A stretch of 64,000 nt of DNA from Trochalopteron elliotii (Eukaryota; Chordata; Aves; Passeriformes; Leiothrichidae), in assembly GCA_024734555.1 (NCBI GenBank), contig JANPWX010000161.1, positions 1,852,640 to 1,916,639 on the forward strand, read 5' to 3'. Within the stretch, counting starts at the first letter, position 1, and each line of letters starts with the position of its first letter. Under the pieces are notes generated by a model. That model was not told where the DNA came from. It saw only the letters and a program-made list of their open reading frames with translations, and made no database searches. Shown piece by piece: positions 37,954 through 48,449 of this stretch. The translations under genes were made by a program, and so were the position numbers.

Positions 37954-40094
37954 TAAGCATTTAGTGTGGCACCTCTGAAAGGTCGAGGTGAACTTAGTCA
38001 CACACATCTTCCTTCCTTTCTCTTACAGCTGCTTCAGCCAGAAATCCCACCGTAACTCAACATCATACTGTAAGATATTGGGAGAGAAAAAACCAAATAC
38101 ATCTGTTGACATTTTTCTGGTACAGACAATAAACTATCTGTGACAAGAAAAGAAAGAATTCTGACATTCAGAGATGGGGCTCTTGCAGAGGTATCTGGGT
38201 AGCCCAGCTCCATTCCCACTCATTCCTGTGGTGTTGGAAACCCCCGAGAGGGGCATGAAGACCCTGATGCCCCAGATACAGCTCTGCTCTGGGTGAAGGA
38301 AGTGGTTTCTCTCCCTATCTGGCCCTGCCATCATTGACCTGACTGCTTCCCCTAATCACCCCTGTGGGATTTTTTTGGCCAGCAAAGATGGTCCCGAAGT
38401 CATCCCTTTCTTAAAAAGAGGTTTTATTGCAGCTCTTGAGTCTTCCTGTGTGTTTCTAACCTGTTCGCTTCTTTTAAACTTGAGAGGGATTGCAAGAAGA
38501 TTTTTGGGAAAGATTTGCAGACAGAGGTACTTCCTTTTATTAGCCTTATTAATTCCCTTAAAAACCTGAAGCATGAGCAATTGGGTGGTGGGCAGGTAGA
38601 GACTGCAGTAGGAAGAAAGGGAGTTAAGAGCTGGTGGCCTTTCTAGGACAGAGCCAGGCTGGAGACTGCAACAGCTCTGTCTGCAAATCCCAGCCTTTGT
38701 TTGAGGGTGACTTGTGCTTTTTAATCAGTGGTGATGGCCCTGCATTTACTTCAAACTGTTGCATTACAGAGGTGGAGAAGAGTTAGATGTTATTCCTGCC
38801 CCAGCCAAGCCCAGCGAGAAAGATCCACGTGCAGTGCCATTTCCTGCTTAAGACATTTCATCCCTTTGCCAGTGTTTTATTGGGATGATATTTTAGCATC
38901 CTTTGCTGATCAGGATGCATGCAATACCACTTCACCTGCCTCTCACCATCAGCTTCCTCAGCAAAGGTTAATCCACTCCCTGTGGAACTTCAGAGACTGA
39001 ATGGGGATCAGGCGTCAATAAAACCACACTGATTAGAGTGATGCTTCACCTTCACAAACACTGTGAACTCTTTCCTCTTCTCTTTTGTCAACAATTTTTT
39101 CTCATTTCTAACAGCTGCCAGGCTAAGCTTCTGGCCAAATTGTTTCCTTTGGTGTCTCTCAAATACATGTTAAAGAGTTCTTTAACTTTCCATTCACAGT
39201 CATTTAGCTATTGTTCTTTCCACCTGGTCAATTTGGCTCATAATTTCCCCTAACTTATATTAGCTCTTTTGCAATATCTAGTAGCTGTATTACTGGCTGG
39301 GGCTGCCCTCCTTTTGCTCATACTCACTACAGTCAGATCATGGTCACTAATCCTTAAACGCTGACCACTTCCTCAGCAATTAAACAACTTCAGCGCTTAA
39401 AACCCACCAAACATAGCTCCTGCATCCAGTATAACAGTTCCACTATAACTGTCTCAATATTAGGAAATGCCCATCTTAAACCATTGTAAACTCTCCCAAC
39501 ATTCTCCTTGGTCTCACACAAGTCCTGAAGGAGATTTTCCCAGCAGCATCACTGTTCTCTTCTCTGGACCCTGTAGGGGGAAGGTTGCTGGGACCTGGTG
39601 CCAATCTCTGTTTTAACCCAGCCCACATCAAAAAGGGCTCAGTTTTCTCTTATAAATAATTTTATCTGCAAAACACTGAATTACCTAGGTGCAGCTTTAA
39701 TGAGTGATTAAAAAGTTCTCATCACAACAGGGTTTCTGTAGGCTTAAACTTTTACTTTGGGGCGAGATGATGAAGGGCCCATATCTCCAAAAGTCAGGAA
39801 GTCCTTGGCCCCTCACCCAAGGGTGCCCCTGGCAGATCAGTCCTTGAGGCTTTCAATCTTCAAACCTCACTGTCTGCACGACATTAACCAGCAGCACAGT
39901 TGTGTTTCTCAACACCAGAATGACCCCTATTGATTTGCTTTTGCCGATTCCTCCCCTGTGAATGGAGCCCATCCCTGACAGCCTCCAGCCTGGAGAAATG
40001 CAAACCAGAGGCTTCAAGGGAGCCTTGCAAACTCATTTTTCTGTTTTCTTCTGGGTTTTTTTTGTGCCCCTGGCAGGAGACAGGCATTTCCCAG

Positions 40095-40470
40095 CTGCCG
40101 TATCATTCTCCCCCAGCTGTGAACGCGGCAGACAGAGCCCGTGTGCCCGCTGGCTGCAGGAGCCGCCCGTGGGTGCTGCGGACGGGCAGCGGAGCCGCGC
40201 CCGCGGCTGTGCGCACCCAGCGCTCCGGGGATGAGTGCGCCCGCTCCCTGCTCGGGGGCCGGCACCGAGAGCCCCAGATGAGTAACCCCGGCCAGAGGCT
40301 TTCTCTGTTTTACACACCGCAGCGCCCGTGCTCGGCAGCCTTGACAGCCTCGAGGCTGTGGCTCCCTGCCCGTGTCACGCTGCCAGCCCCGGGGGACGCG
40401 GGCAGGAGGGCAAGGGGTGCCAGCGCTGTGAAATCCGGGCAGTCAGCCCCTCTGAGCTGCTGTTTGCAGC
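40095..40470. promoter_or_regulatory. Orphan CpG island
   Basis: More than 30 CpG dinucleotides in about 375 bp by hand count, against a sparse background in the flanks. It is about 7.6 kb upstream of TNFSF4 exon 1 and about 16 kb downstream of the TADA1 stop, so it does not coincide with a start of any gene named here. It probably marks a promoter of an unrecognised transcript or a distal TNFSF4 promoter; no known protein was recognised. Confidence 0.6.
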
Positions 40471-40814
40471 CGGGGCTGCGTCTGTTCTCTTCTCCATCTG
40501 CTACTTTCACTAGTCCTCAGGTGAAAAATAGCCCAGCCGAGTTTGTCCCCTGGGCACAGAGACATATCCGGGCTTCAGGGGCATGGCTGGGGCTCCCTTG
40601 CCTGCATCCCCTGGGGGAGCATCAGAGGAGACACTTCTCTGCAGGCAGGCAATCGAGTGGGAGTTCAGACCGATGTGCCACCGGCAGCACGGGCAGAAAA
40701 TGCACAAACCTCACCCAAGCAACACCAGCGGCCTCATCCTGTTCCCCTCCCTGGCTTATCAGGATGAAAGCCCAGAACAAACATACACAAAATATGAATT
40801 CCTTCAGCTGCTGA
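40278..40814 (+). other. 178-codon ATG open frame over the CpG island, unrecognised
   Basis: Starts with MSNPGQRLSLFY and ends QNMNSFSC before a stop; the open stretch extends upstream to about 39930 without an ATG. Composition is Arg/Ala/Ser/Pro-rich as expected from GC-rich DNA, with no domain, signal peptide or membrane segment that I recognise. A chance open frame in a CpG island is the likeliest explanation; a lineage-specific gene or lncRNA first exon is possible. Confidence 0.15.
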
Positions 40815-40819
40815 TCTTA

Positions 40820-43800
40820 GATGTACAGTCTCTGCACTCTATCCTCCTGCCTCCTGGGCCTTTTATCCTGGTTTCCAGCTGGCCTGGCTCACGGATTGCT
40901 ATCCAACATATCCACCCACACCCCTTCTCTCTGAATGCTGCCATCCTGGCACACAGGTGTGTGTGTCCTTTGTCCCATGATGTCCCTCCCATCACGGGTA
41001 CTCCAACCTCCTGTGCACATCAAAGAGAGACCCTCAGCAGAGACACAGCTGAAGACAGTTTGGGAAGCAGACAGGACAAGGTGTAACCACCAGGCACAGG
41101 GCATGGCTGTCCCTTTTGTCCCCCTTTCCTTCTGTTTTCCCACACTTGTTCCTCTCACCTCGATTCATCCCTTTTCCCAGACACCTTGCAAGTCCTGTAT
41201 GGTCTCAGAAGGCTCTTACCAGGATCCTGCAATGAGATCCCTGTGCCTATGGCTGATCACCATCTTTGCTTGGCAGCGGGGAAGGGTTTCCCAGCTCCTC
41301 ACCAAGGCAGATGCACTAACCCAGGCAGTGTCCTCTCCCCATCAGGCCACCAGAGCTCACATGTGAAACAGATTCTTGGAGCATTTGATGCCTTGCATTT
41401 TCCTTCAGACAGGTCCTTCCAACAGACTCCCACACTGACATCAAACGGCTCCAAAATATTTTCATTGCATGACTGCAAAATCAGTGAGTTATAACTCAGG
41501 AATTTGACAACACCTCCATCTTGATAATTTATCTCTTCCCCATCTCGTGTTGAGGGATTCTTTGCTTTTTCAGTGTCTGCAGCTTCATAGAACCTAGAAA
41601 AACTACTTCTTTCAGTTGCATCTTCAGTACAGACAGACAACAGAGAACTCAGATGTGAGCAAAACAGTTTCTTCTCCTAAGACAACTTTTCCTTGCCAAT
41701 GTTCTCAGCCCCCTTCAAAGCTGGGCATGGGAGAAAGGGCCCCAGATAACCTTGTTTTCCACGGCATCTCCTCTCCTTTGGTGGTGTCTGTCCCAGGCAG
41801 GGAGGGAGCAGTGCTGCCAGACCCACCAGCTCCCATGGGAACGGGTCAGCACCGGGGCACGGCTGCAGGGGTCACCTGCACCCCATCTGTGGCACCTCAG
41901 AGGGGAGGTGAAGCCTCGCTGTCCTGACTCTGCTCCAGAGAAACCCCCAGGCAGAAAGAGCCCCAGCCCCAGCCCTGCTCCCTTTATAGCTGGAGAGGCC
42001 TTCAGCCTGAAAAAACCACATTTGCATGCGTAAAAAAAGATATTTCAGGGGGAAAAAAAAAGAAAAAAAAAAGATTAAAAGGTCTGTCTCAGCCTTTCTT
42101 TTGCAATTCTGAGCAACCTTTAGTGCCAAGAGCAGCAATAAATCTATGCATTTCCCAGGAAATGCTTTCTGTGTGTGGGGGTGCTGCTGATGCTCCTGCC
42201 TTCCACTGCCCCAGGTCCAAGCAGCCTCGGGAGGAGGTCAAACATGCCCTGCCCCCAGGGGGATGGTGTTCCATGTGGGAATGGGGTGGGTTCCGTGGGG
42301 TGACAGTGATTAGATAAACACACCAAGCAATGACTCAACAAGTGGATATATTTTCTTTGAAAGTCAAGCAAGAAAAGCACTTGCAAGCAGTGAAGGCATA
42401 TCTGAATAACCTCAGTGTGTTTGAACTGGGGTTAGCATCCAGCCAGGCCCTGCAGGAGCTCACCCAGAGCCTGACTCCTTTCCTCACTGCCCAACTTGTG
42501 CCTTCAGCTTGTGCCATCTCCCCCACGCATCAGCTGGGAGGGAGCTGACGATCTTCACTCTGGCCAAAGGAAGACAAATCACAAAAACCTTTTGGGCTGC
42601 AGCATGGGGAACAGGCTGACATGAAACGGATACAAGTATGGCCCTGCCTCAGGGTGCCCTCTTGCCCTGCTCCCCCGCCTCTGTGGGGCTGTGGAGAAGC
42701 CCCTCGCTGTCCCCAGAGGGCAAGTGCCAACCACAGTGCAGGATGTCTCTGGCTGCCATTCCCCCATGACTCAACTAGGTCACCAAGGCAGGCAGTGACA
42801 GGGCAGGGAGGCAGCCGTGCTGCCAGTGGGGCTTTCTCTGCTCTGAATGCCACAGGCTCTCATCTGTGACCTTTGCCAGTCTTGGTTTGAGGACAGAAGT
42901 GGTGGGAAATCTGTTTTCACTCAGGCTCACTAGTGCACATATCCTTGGCACTGAAAGCTGTGTGAGCTCTGGTGGGAGTGAGCCCACTGGCTCTGGGAGA
43001 GAGGGAAAGGCAGGCCACTGCCTCCAGGCTGGTGCCCCACCCTGCTGTGATGGTGGATTGTGGTAGGAGACCCAGCTGTCACCCACCATCCAAATCTCAA
43101 ACAGTTTGGGCTGTGCTTTGCCAGCTTTCGTGCCCATCTTTCAGGCAAAGATTCTCCCAGCCAATTTTCTAATCCCTCCACTGATTTTTCTGTGGTTACA
43201 TTAATCCTGGCAGGCTAATTTTGCTAATGGATAGAAGTACTTGTGTTTATGACTCATTGGTAGTTGCACATTTGCCATCTACAAAATCGGTATAGGTCTG
43301 GGCACAGATGTTGGTCAGTGCTGGAAAATAAAGCCCCTGTGGCTTTCCATGGCACTCACACTTCTCTCAAGGTTGTGATATTCTTAGCCCTGTCTGGCCC
43401 ACCCTGCCTCCCACGGGGACACTGGAGTGAAGGAGAGACTTTTAAAACAACTGTCTCCCTGGGACCTCATCATGCCACCAGGAGTGTCTGAAGAGCTTCC
43501 TTTTATTCTCTTTGCTTTCTAGCATTAACTTGATATGGCTTTGGGGTTAGGTTTAGCCTTAACTGCAAAAAGAATCAGTTTTGTTGGGGTTTTTTTCTGG
43601 AAAAATTCTTCTGGTATTGGGTGTCTGAACAAAGAAAAAAAAAAAAAGAAAAGAAAAAATCCCAGAGAAGTTCAGCTGATAATGTGGCAGTCATTTGCAC
43701 AGTGCCAGGAGCAGTGCAGTCATGTTTCCCCACCCTGTGATATCATCAACGCTGCTATGACTTGGGCAGGAGATAGGATGGAAAAACTGAAACTGCCCAA

Positions 43801-45770
43801 GTCAGCTGGAAATTTTTAGGTGGACTGCGTGTCTGCTGCCTCCCTGGAGCCCACCACAATGGGCAGCCCCAGCTGCACAACCATCCCTGCCCCAGAGCCA
43901 CACCTGAGAGCAAAAACAGCCCAGCAGTCAGAGAGAGCCCAACCCCAGCAGAGACACCCTGGGATGGAGAAAGCAGAGGGGGAGGAAAAATTCCAGCCTC
44001 TGAAATGGAGTTGGCTGGTTCTCCTTCAGCTGAAATGAAAGCTGGGGGTTGTGGGGCTGCCAGAGAGGCAGATTCAGGCCAGGAGCTTTGCCAATCTCTG
44101 GCTAACCCTGGTTGCACGGACATGAATGTGCACTCCTGAGCAGAGCTCCCCGTGCCTTTGCACTGCAAGTGTTGACAGAGGTGTAGACACAGAGCCTTCA
44201 CCTGACAACCCTGGGGCAGCACTGCTCCCCAAAGGCTGAGAGAATTGGGATTGTTCAGCCTGCAAAAGAGACCTGAATGAGCCTACAGGAAAGACAGAGA
44301 GAGACTTTTTGCAAGGATAAGGGGGGAATGGCTTCCAACTGAAAGAAAGTAGATTTGGACCAGGTATTAGGAAAAAAAAAATTGCTGTGAGGGTGGAGAG
44401 GCACTGGCAAGGGTTGTCCAGAGGAGACATGAAAGCCCCATCCTAGGCTTGGAGGAACCTGGTCTAGGGGAAGGTGTCCCTGGCTATAGCAGGAGGGTTG
44501 GAACAGAATGGGCCTTAAGGTCCCAATCCAAACCATTGTAGGATTCTAAGGCAGACACCCCAGAGACAGTGGGTGCCAACTGGTCCCTGCTGTCTCAGCA
44601 CAGTGTCCCTCAAGCTGAGCACGGGGGGTTTGATGCTGGGAGTTGTGGGTTGGTGTCCTTTCTTCTCCCCATGCAGAGTCCTTTGTAGGCTTTCAATAAC
44701 ACAGTATGCATGTAGTCAAACCTGGAGTAAAAACGTGCTACTTAAGGCTGTGATTTTCCCAAAGTCAAAGCAACCCAGTGCTAGCATCCTCAAGGCTTTT
44801 GAAATCTTTAAAGATGAACAAATAAAACCCCACTTGTCAGATGCTGACAGTCTTCTGGGGCAGAGGGTTTCTCTGTGCTGGACACGGGGTCCTTGAGAAG
44901 AGGAGCAGGGACACAGCTTCACTGCAGGGGCTGCCTGAGCTTGGCTTCAAAGCCTGGTAGGAACCCCAGCCCTGCTCTGAAGCCTCAGAGGGGAGTCAAG
45001 CAGCTGAGGGAGCTGTGTGTCTGTGGCCTGCCAGAGCTGCCTTGGAGGATTAGAGAGATGAGAGCATCTGAGCTGTCTCAAACCATAAATTGCTTGGGCA
45101 GTTTTTAGTTTTGAGCCTCTGCAGGAAATACCAATCCCTCTGTCTCTGTGCTTGCTGGGTTTCATGAGAGCTGAAGGAAGAATAACAAGCTGATTTCCAC
45201 AAAAAGCATCTTTGCTATGCAGGCAGCAGGGAGAAAATTCCCTGGAGCCATAACCCAGTAATGTCCCCAGCAAAACAAAGTGGCAGGGGAACCACTGGAG
45301 TGAGCCCTGCGAGCTGCATTCTGTCCCTGTCCCCACAAACCAACAGCGCCTGTCTCCCCTCTCCTCCCCACCAGTCCAGGGTTTTGTGGTTTTCTTTTAG
45401 ATCTCTTCTCAAACTGATGCCTCCTGGGCACAAAAAGTCTCTTGGCAATGTGCTGTCTGCCAGCTAATCCAGCAAATAATCAGTTTAGACAAATTAATGA
45501 CTGCTAAGTGCCCCGCAGCATCACCCATGGTTGCAAAACCTTGGCGGTGGCAGGGCTGGGTGGCTTTGCTGGGCTGGCTGCCTGTGCCCTCCCCTGGCTC
45601 AAAATCAGCACAAGCTGAGAAATCTTGGGAGCATTTTATCTTCCATTTAGCTTCTCTCGCCATCTGATGAATGAAGCATGATTTGCTCCAAGAGGACGTG
45701 TGGGAGGAAGGAAGGGAATGAAGTTAATAAAGCGGATTTTAGGCTCCTGACAGCTGGAATGCCAATGTGT
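40820..45770. other. Intergenic sequence between CpG island and telomere array
   Basis: About 5 kb. A CR1 fragment lies at 44.2-44.5 kb, with A-rich runs at about 42.04-42.07 and 43.63-43.66 kb. No gene recognised. Confidence 0.6.
44228..44548 (+). mobile_element. CR1 LINE 3' fragment
   Basis: GGCTGAGAGAATTGGGATTG then TTCAGCCTGCAAAAGAGACC through GGTTGGAACAGAATGGGCCT and a tail of TGTAGGATTCT. A CR1 3' end with internal deletions. Confidence 0.85.
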
Positions 45771-45771
45771 C

Positions 45772-45903
45772 AGGGTTAGGGTTAGGGTTAGGGTTAGGGT
45801 TAGGGTTAGGGTTAGGGTTAGGGTTAGGGTTAGGGTTAGGGTTAGGGTTAGGGTTAGGGTTAGGGTTAGGGTTAGGGTTAGGGTTAGGGTTAGGGTTAGG
45901 GTT
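45772..45903 (+). repeat. Interstitial telomeric repeat (TTAGGG)22
   Basis: 132 bp of the vertebrate telomere hexamer, 22 uninterrupted units with no mismatch that I can see. The G-rich strand is plus. Unique sequence lies immediately on both sides, with no subtelomeric repeats. Both strands stay open through it, giving meaningless Leu-Gly and Asn-Pro repeat frames. Confidence 0.98.
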
Positions 45904-46158
45904 GCCTGTTTGGGGAGCCAGGTCACTGACAGCAGAGCTCTGCAGTGAGTAATGACTTAACCCCTGTGGGAGCAGCATGTCATCTCCTCTCTGGACCTTA
46001 TACATGCCTGCAGTCAGCATCACGTCAGATGGGCTGGTTGGTGCTGACTCCAGGAGAAATAATTCTGCGTTTCTCTTCTTCTTGTGCATTCCTGGAAAAC
46101 TAACTCATTTGACTCACTGGATGTAACATTTCTTTGAGGCAGTGCCAAGCTAATGTCC

Positions 46159-46207
46159 GGACTTTATGATCTTAAAGGTCTTTTCCAAGCTGAATTATTC
46201 TATGATT
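46159..46207 (+). mobile_element. CR1 LINE 3' terminal scrap
   Basis: TTTATGATCTTAAAGGTCTT then TTCCAAGCTGAATTATTCTA and TGAT is the last 50 bp or so of a CR1. It precedes the larger CR1 at 46704. Confidence 0.7.
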
Positions 46208-46703
46208 TACAGTACACAAGTTGCCCAAGAGGAGATAAACTGCAGGAAATGAGCTCACAGGGAGGCAGCGGTGGGAGGGCAACTGCTCTGTCATGCATCC
46301 ACCGTATAAGGCTCACTGTGGACCCTATTCATGGGTGCAGAGCCCTCGGAGAAGCCTTAGCTGACTGCAGTTTCCCCTTTTCAGCTCATTTCCTCCCAGG
46401 CATCCCCACTGTCACTGCCAGCTCCCCACACACACACGCAGCAAAGTGATGGGCTGCACATAACCAGAGATGGGCTGTGGGAGTGGGCCAGGGGGTGGTG
46501 CAGGAAATCCCCGTGCAGGTATTTGCATTTCCTCAGGCTTTGGAGGAGCATTTCCCACCATGTGTGACTGCCCAGGGGCTGTGACAGCAGCTGTCAAGGG
46601 GTAGCCTCAGCGGGGCCCACGGTGGTGAATCTCCTGTACCTTTGTGGTTCCGTGACTCACTGACATGACTCTGAGCTCAAAGTCTCAGCAGGACTGGCTG
46701 GTT

Positions 46704-48041
46704 TCATCCTGGAGTCGTGAGGGAGCTGGAGGAAGTGCTTGCTAGGCTGCTCTCCCTCATTTATGATCAATCCTGCATAACTGGGAAGGTCCCGAATGAC
46801 TGGAGGTTGTCCAGTGTGAGGCTCACCTGATGCCTTCAGTTTTAGCTTTCATGTTTTCCAGATTCTGTACTGCAGTAGTGACTCTGAGCTTCATATCAAG
46901 TGTTAGCAGGTTCTCCTCACAGTTCAGTCACACAAAACAATCCTTTTCCAGCCCTAAAACCAAGGACACCATTGCAGCTTCAGGCCCCAAAAGCATAAAC
47001 AACAATGAATTGAGGAGAGCAGTCTGGGAGGATGGGACTTCATAACCTGAAGCTGCAATTGGACAATTAACCCCAATATATAAATGGACCAAAACCTATA
47101 GAAATGTGAAAACTCCTGACCCCTGGTCCATCTTGGGTGTAGCCACAGGAGGGCTCTTGTACTGCCCAAGGTGTGTCCTTTGAAGGCCTTTAAATAAATC
47201 CCTACTTTATTCCTTTAATACTGTCTGGCCTCTGTCCCAGGTAGCCTCTCAAGGCATCACTTAGCCCACAAAAAGGATGTGGGGAGTGACAGGCCCATCA
47301 GCCTGGCCATGGTGCTCGGCAGGGTTCTGCAGCAGATCACCTTGAGTGCAGTCACAGAGCACACACAGGACAGCCAAGGGGGCACACCCAGCCAGCACAG
47401 CCTTAGGAAAGGCAGGTCCTGCCTCACCAACCTGATCTCCTTTTACAACCACCTGACCCGGCTGGTGGATGTGGAAAGGCTGTGGATGTGTCTACCTGGA
47501 TTTCAGCAAAGCCTTTGACACCTTTGCCCACAGCATTTTTCTGGAAAAGCTGCAGCCCACGGCTTGGACAGGAGCACTCTTGGCTGGGTGAAGGGCTGGC
47601 TGGATGGCTGGGCCCTGAGAGTGGTGGTGAAAGGTGCCACATCCAGTTGACATCAAGAGTGTCCCCAGGGATGAGTGCTTTTTAGCCTGGAGGAGGCTCA
47701 GGTGACCTCATCACTCTCTACAACCACCTGAAAGGAGATTGTAACCAGGTGAGGCTTGGCCTGTTCTCCCAGGCTATTTGTGTTAGGACAAGAGGACACA
47801 GCCCTAAGCTGCACCAGGGGAGGTTCAGGTTGGACATTTGGAGGAATTTCTACACAGAAGGGGTGACAGGACACTGGAATGGGCTGCCCTGGGAGATGGT
47901 GGAGTCACTGCCCCTGGAGGTGTCTGAGGACTGGACACAGCACTCAGTGCCGTGGTCTGAGTAACAAGGTGGTGTTGGGTCATGGGTTGGACTAGCTGAT
48001 CTCAGAGGTCTTTCCCGACCCAAATGACACTGCAATTCTGT
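46704..48041 (+). mobile_element. CR1 LINE, 5'-truncated, interrupted by an LTR
   Basis: The left part (46704-46827) translates with stops to sequence like ELEEVLARLLSLIYDQS and KVPNDWRL, matching the CR1 reverse transcriptase before motif A. After the LTR, RPISLAMVLGRVLQQI, RKGRSCLTNLISFYNHLTRL and a YLDFSKAFDT-like segment continue the same domain. The 3' end (about 47860-48041) has the CR1 tail, with GGTTGGACTAGCTGATCTCA and a final ATTCTGTGA. Frames are broken; it is an inactive fossil with part of the middle missing. Confidence 0.88.
46828..47259 (+). mobile_element. Solo retroviral LTR, copy 3, nested in a CR1
   Basis: 432 bp with perfect inverted ends TGATGCCTT and AAGGCATCA. TATATAAA at 47077 and AATAAA at 47193 mark U3 and R. 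By eye it is closer to copy 2 than to copy 1. It splits a CR1 LINE: reverse-transcriptase-like sequence in the same direction lies on both sides. The flanks (CACC left, CTTA right) do not form a target duplication. Confidence 0.9.
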
Positions 48042-48436
48042 GACAAACACTGCAGGAGGAGGCACATACAGATGTCATGTACCCAGATAGCACCGAATCC
48101 TCTCTGTTATTCCATGGACACGTAATTGATTGTCCCCAGCCCAGCAAGGGGAAAAGCAGCATCCTCATGCCACGTGAGATGCCAGACCCTCTCCCCAGGC
48201 AAGCTCTTACTTGGGGGACACGTCAGGGACACACATCAGCCTTTGTGCTTGGAGGGTGATGAGCTTCTGCCTGGTGATCCAAGGAAGGAATTAGACTTTA
48301 GATGATGTGCCTTAAATAGAAAACTCACTCCTGAAGTGAGCAGAAAACCATAGATAAGGGTGATGTAAAGATATTGTTAAACCGCCAAGGAATTTCCCCA
48401 ACAGAGCAACAGAGAGAGATGTGGTGGCAGCCACAG

Positions 48437-48449
48437 CCCCCCCCCCCCC
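48437..48449. repeat. C13 homopolymer
   Basis: Thirteen consecutive C; length in such runs is often uncertain in assemblies. Confidence 0.9.

Larger units (their letters stand above)
32770..40090. other. Intergenic sequence upstream of TNFSF4
   Basis: About 7.3 kb with one CR1 scrap (36.6 kb), a GT microsatellite and the LTR at 37.5 kb. The 191-codon minus-strand frame at 32939-33514 is not similar to anything I recognise. Confidence 0.6.

Noticed and set aside
45636..46089. Long Leu-Gly, Thr-Leu and Asn-Pro repeat frames on both strands
   Set aside because: They are translations of the telomere hexamer, which has no stop in several frames.
46830..47045. Near-identical 70-codon frames in two LTR copies (also at 37736-37960, minus strand)
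   Set aside because: The similarity is explained by the shared LTR DNA; the frame lies in U3/R, not in a retroviral gene.
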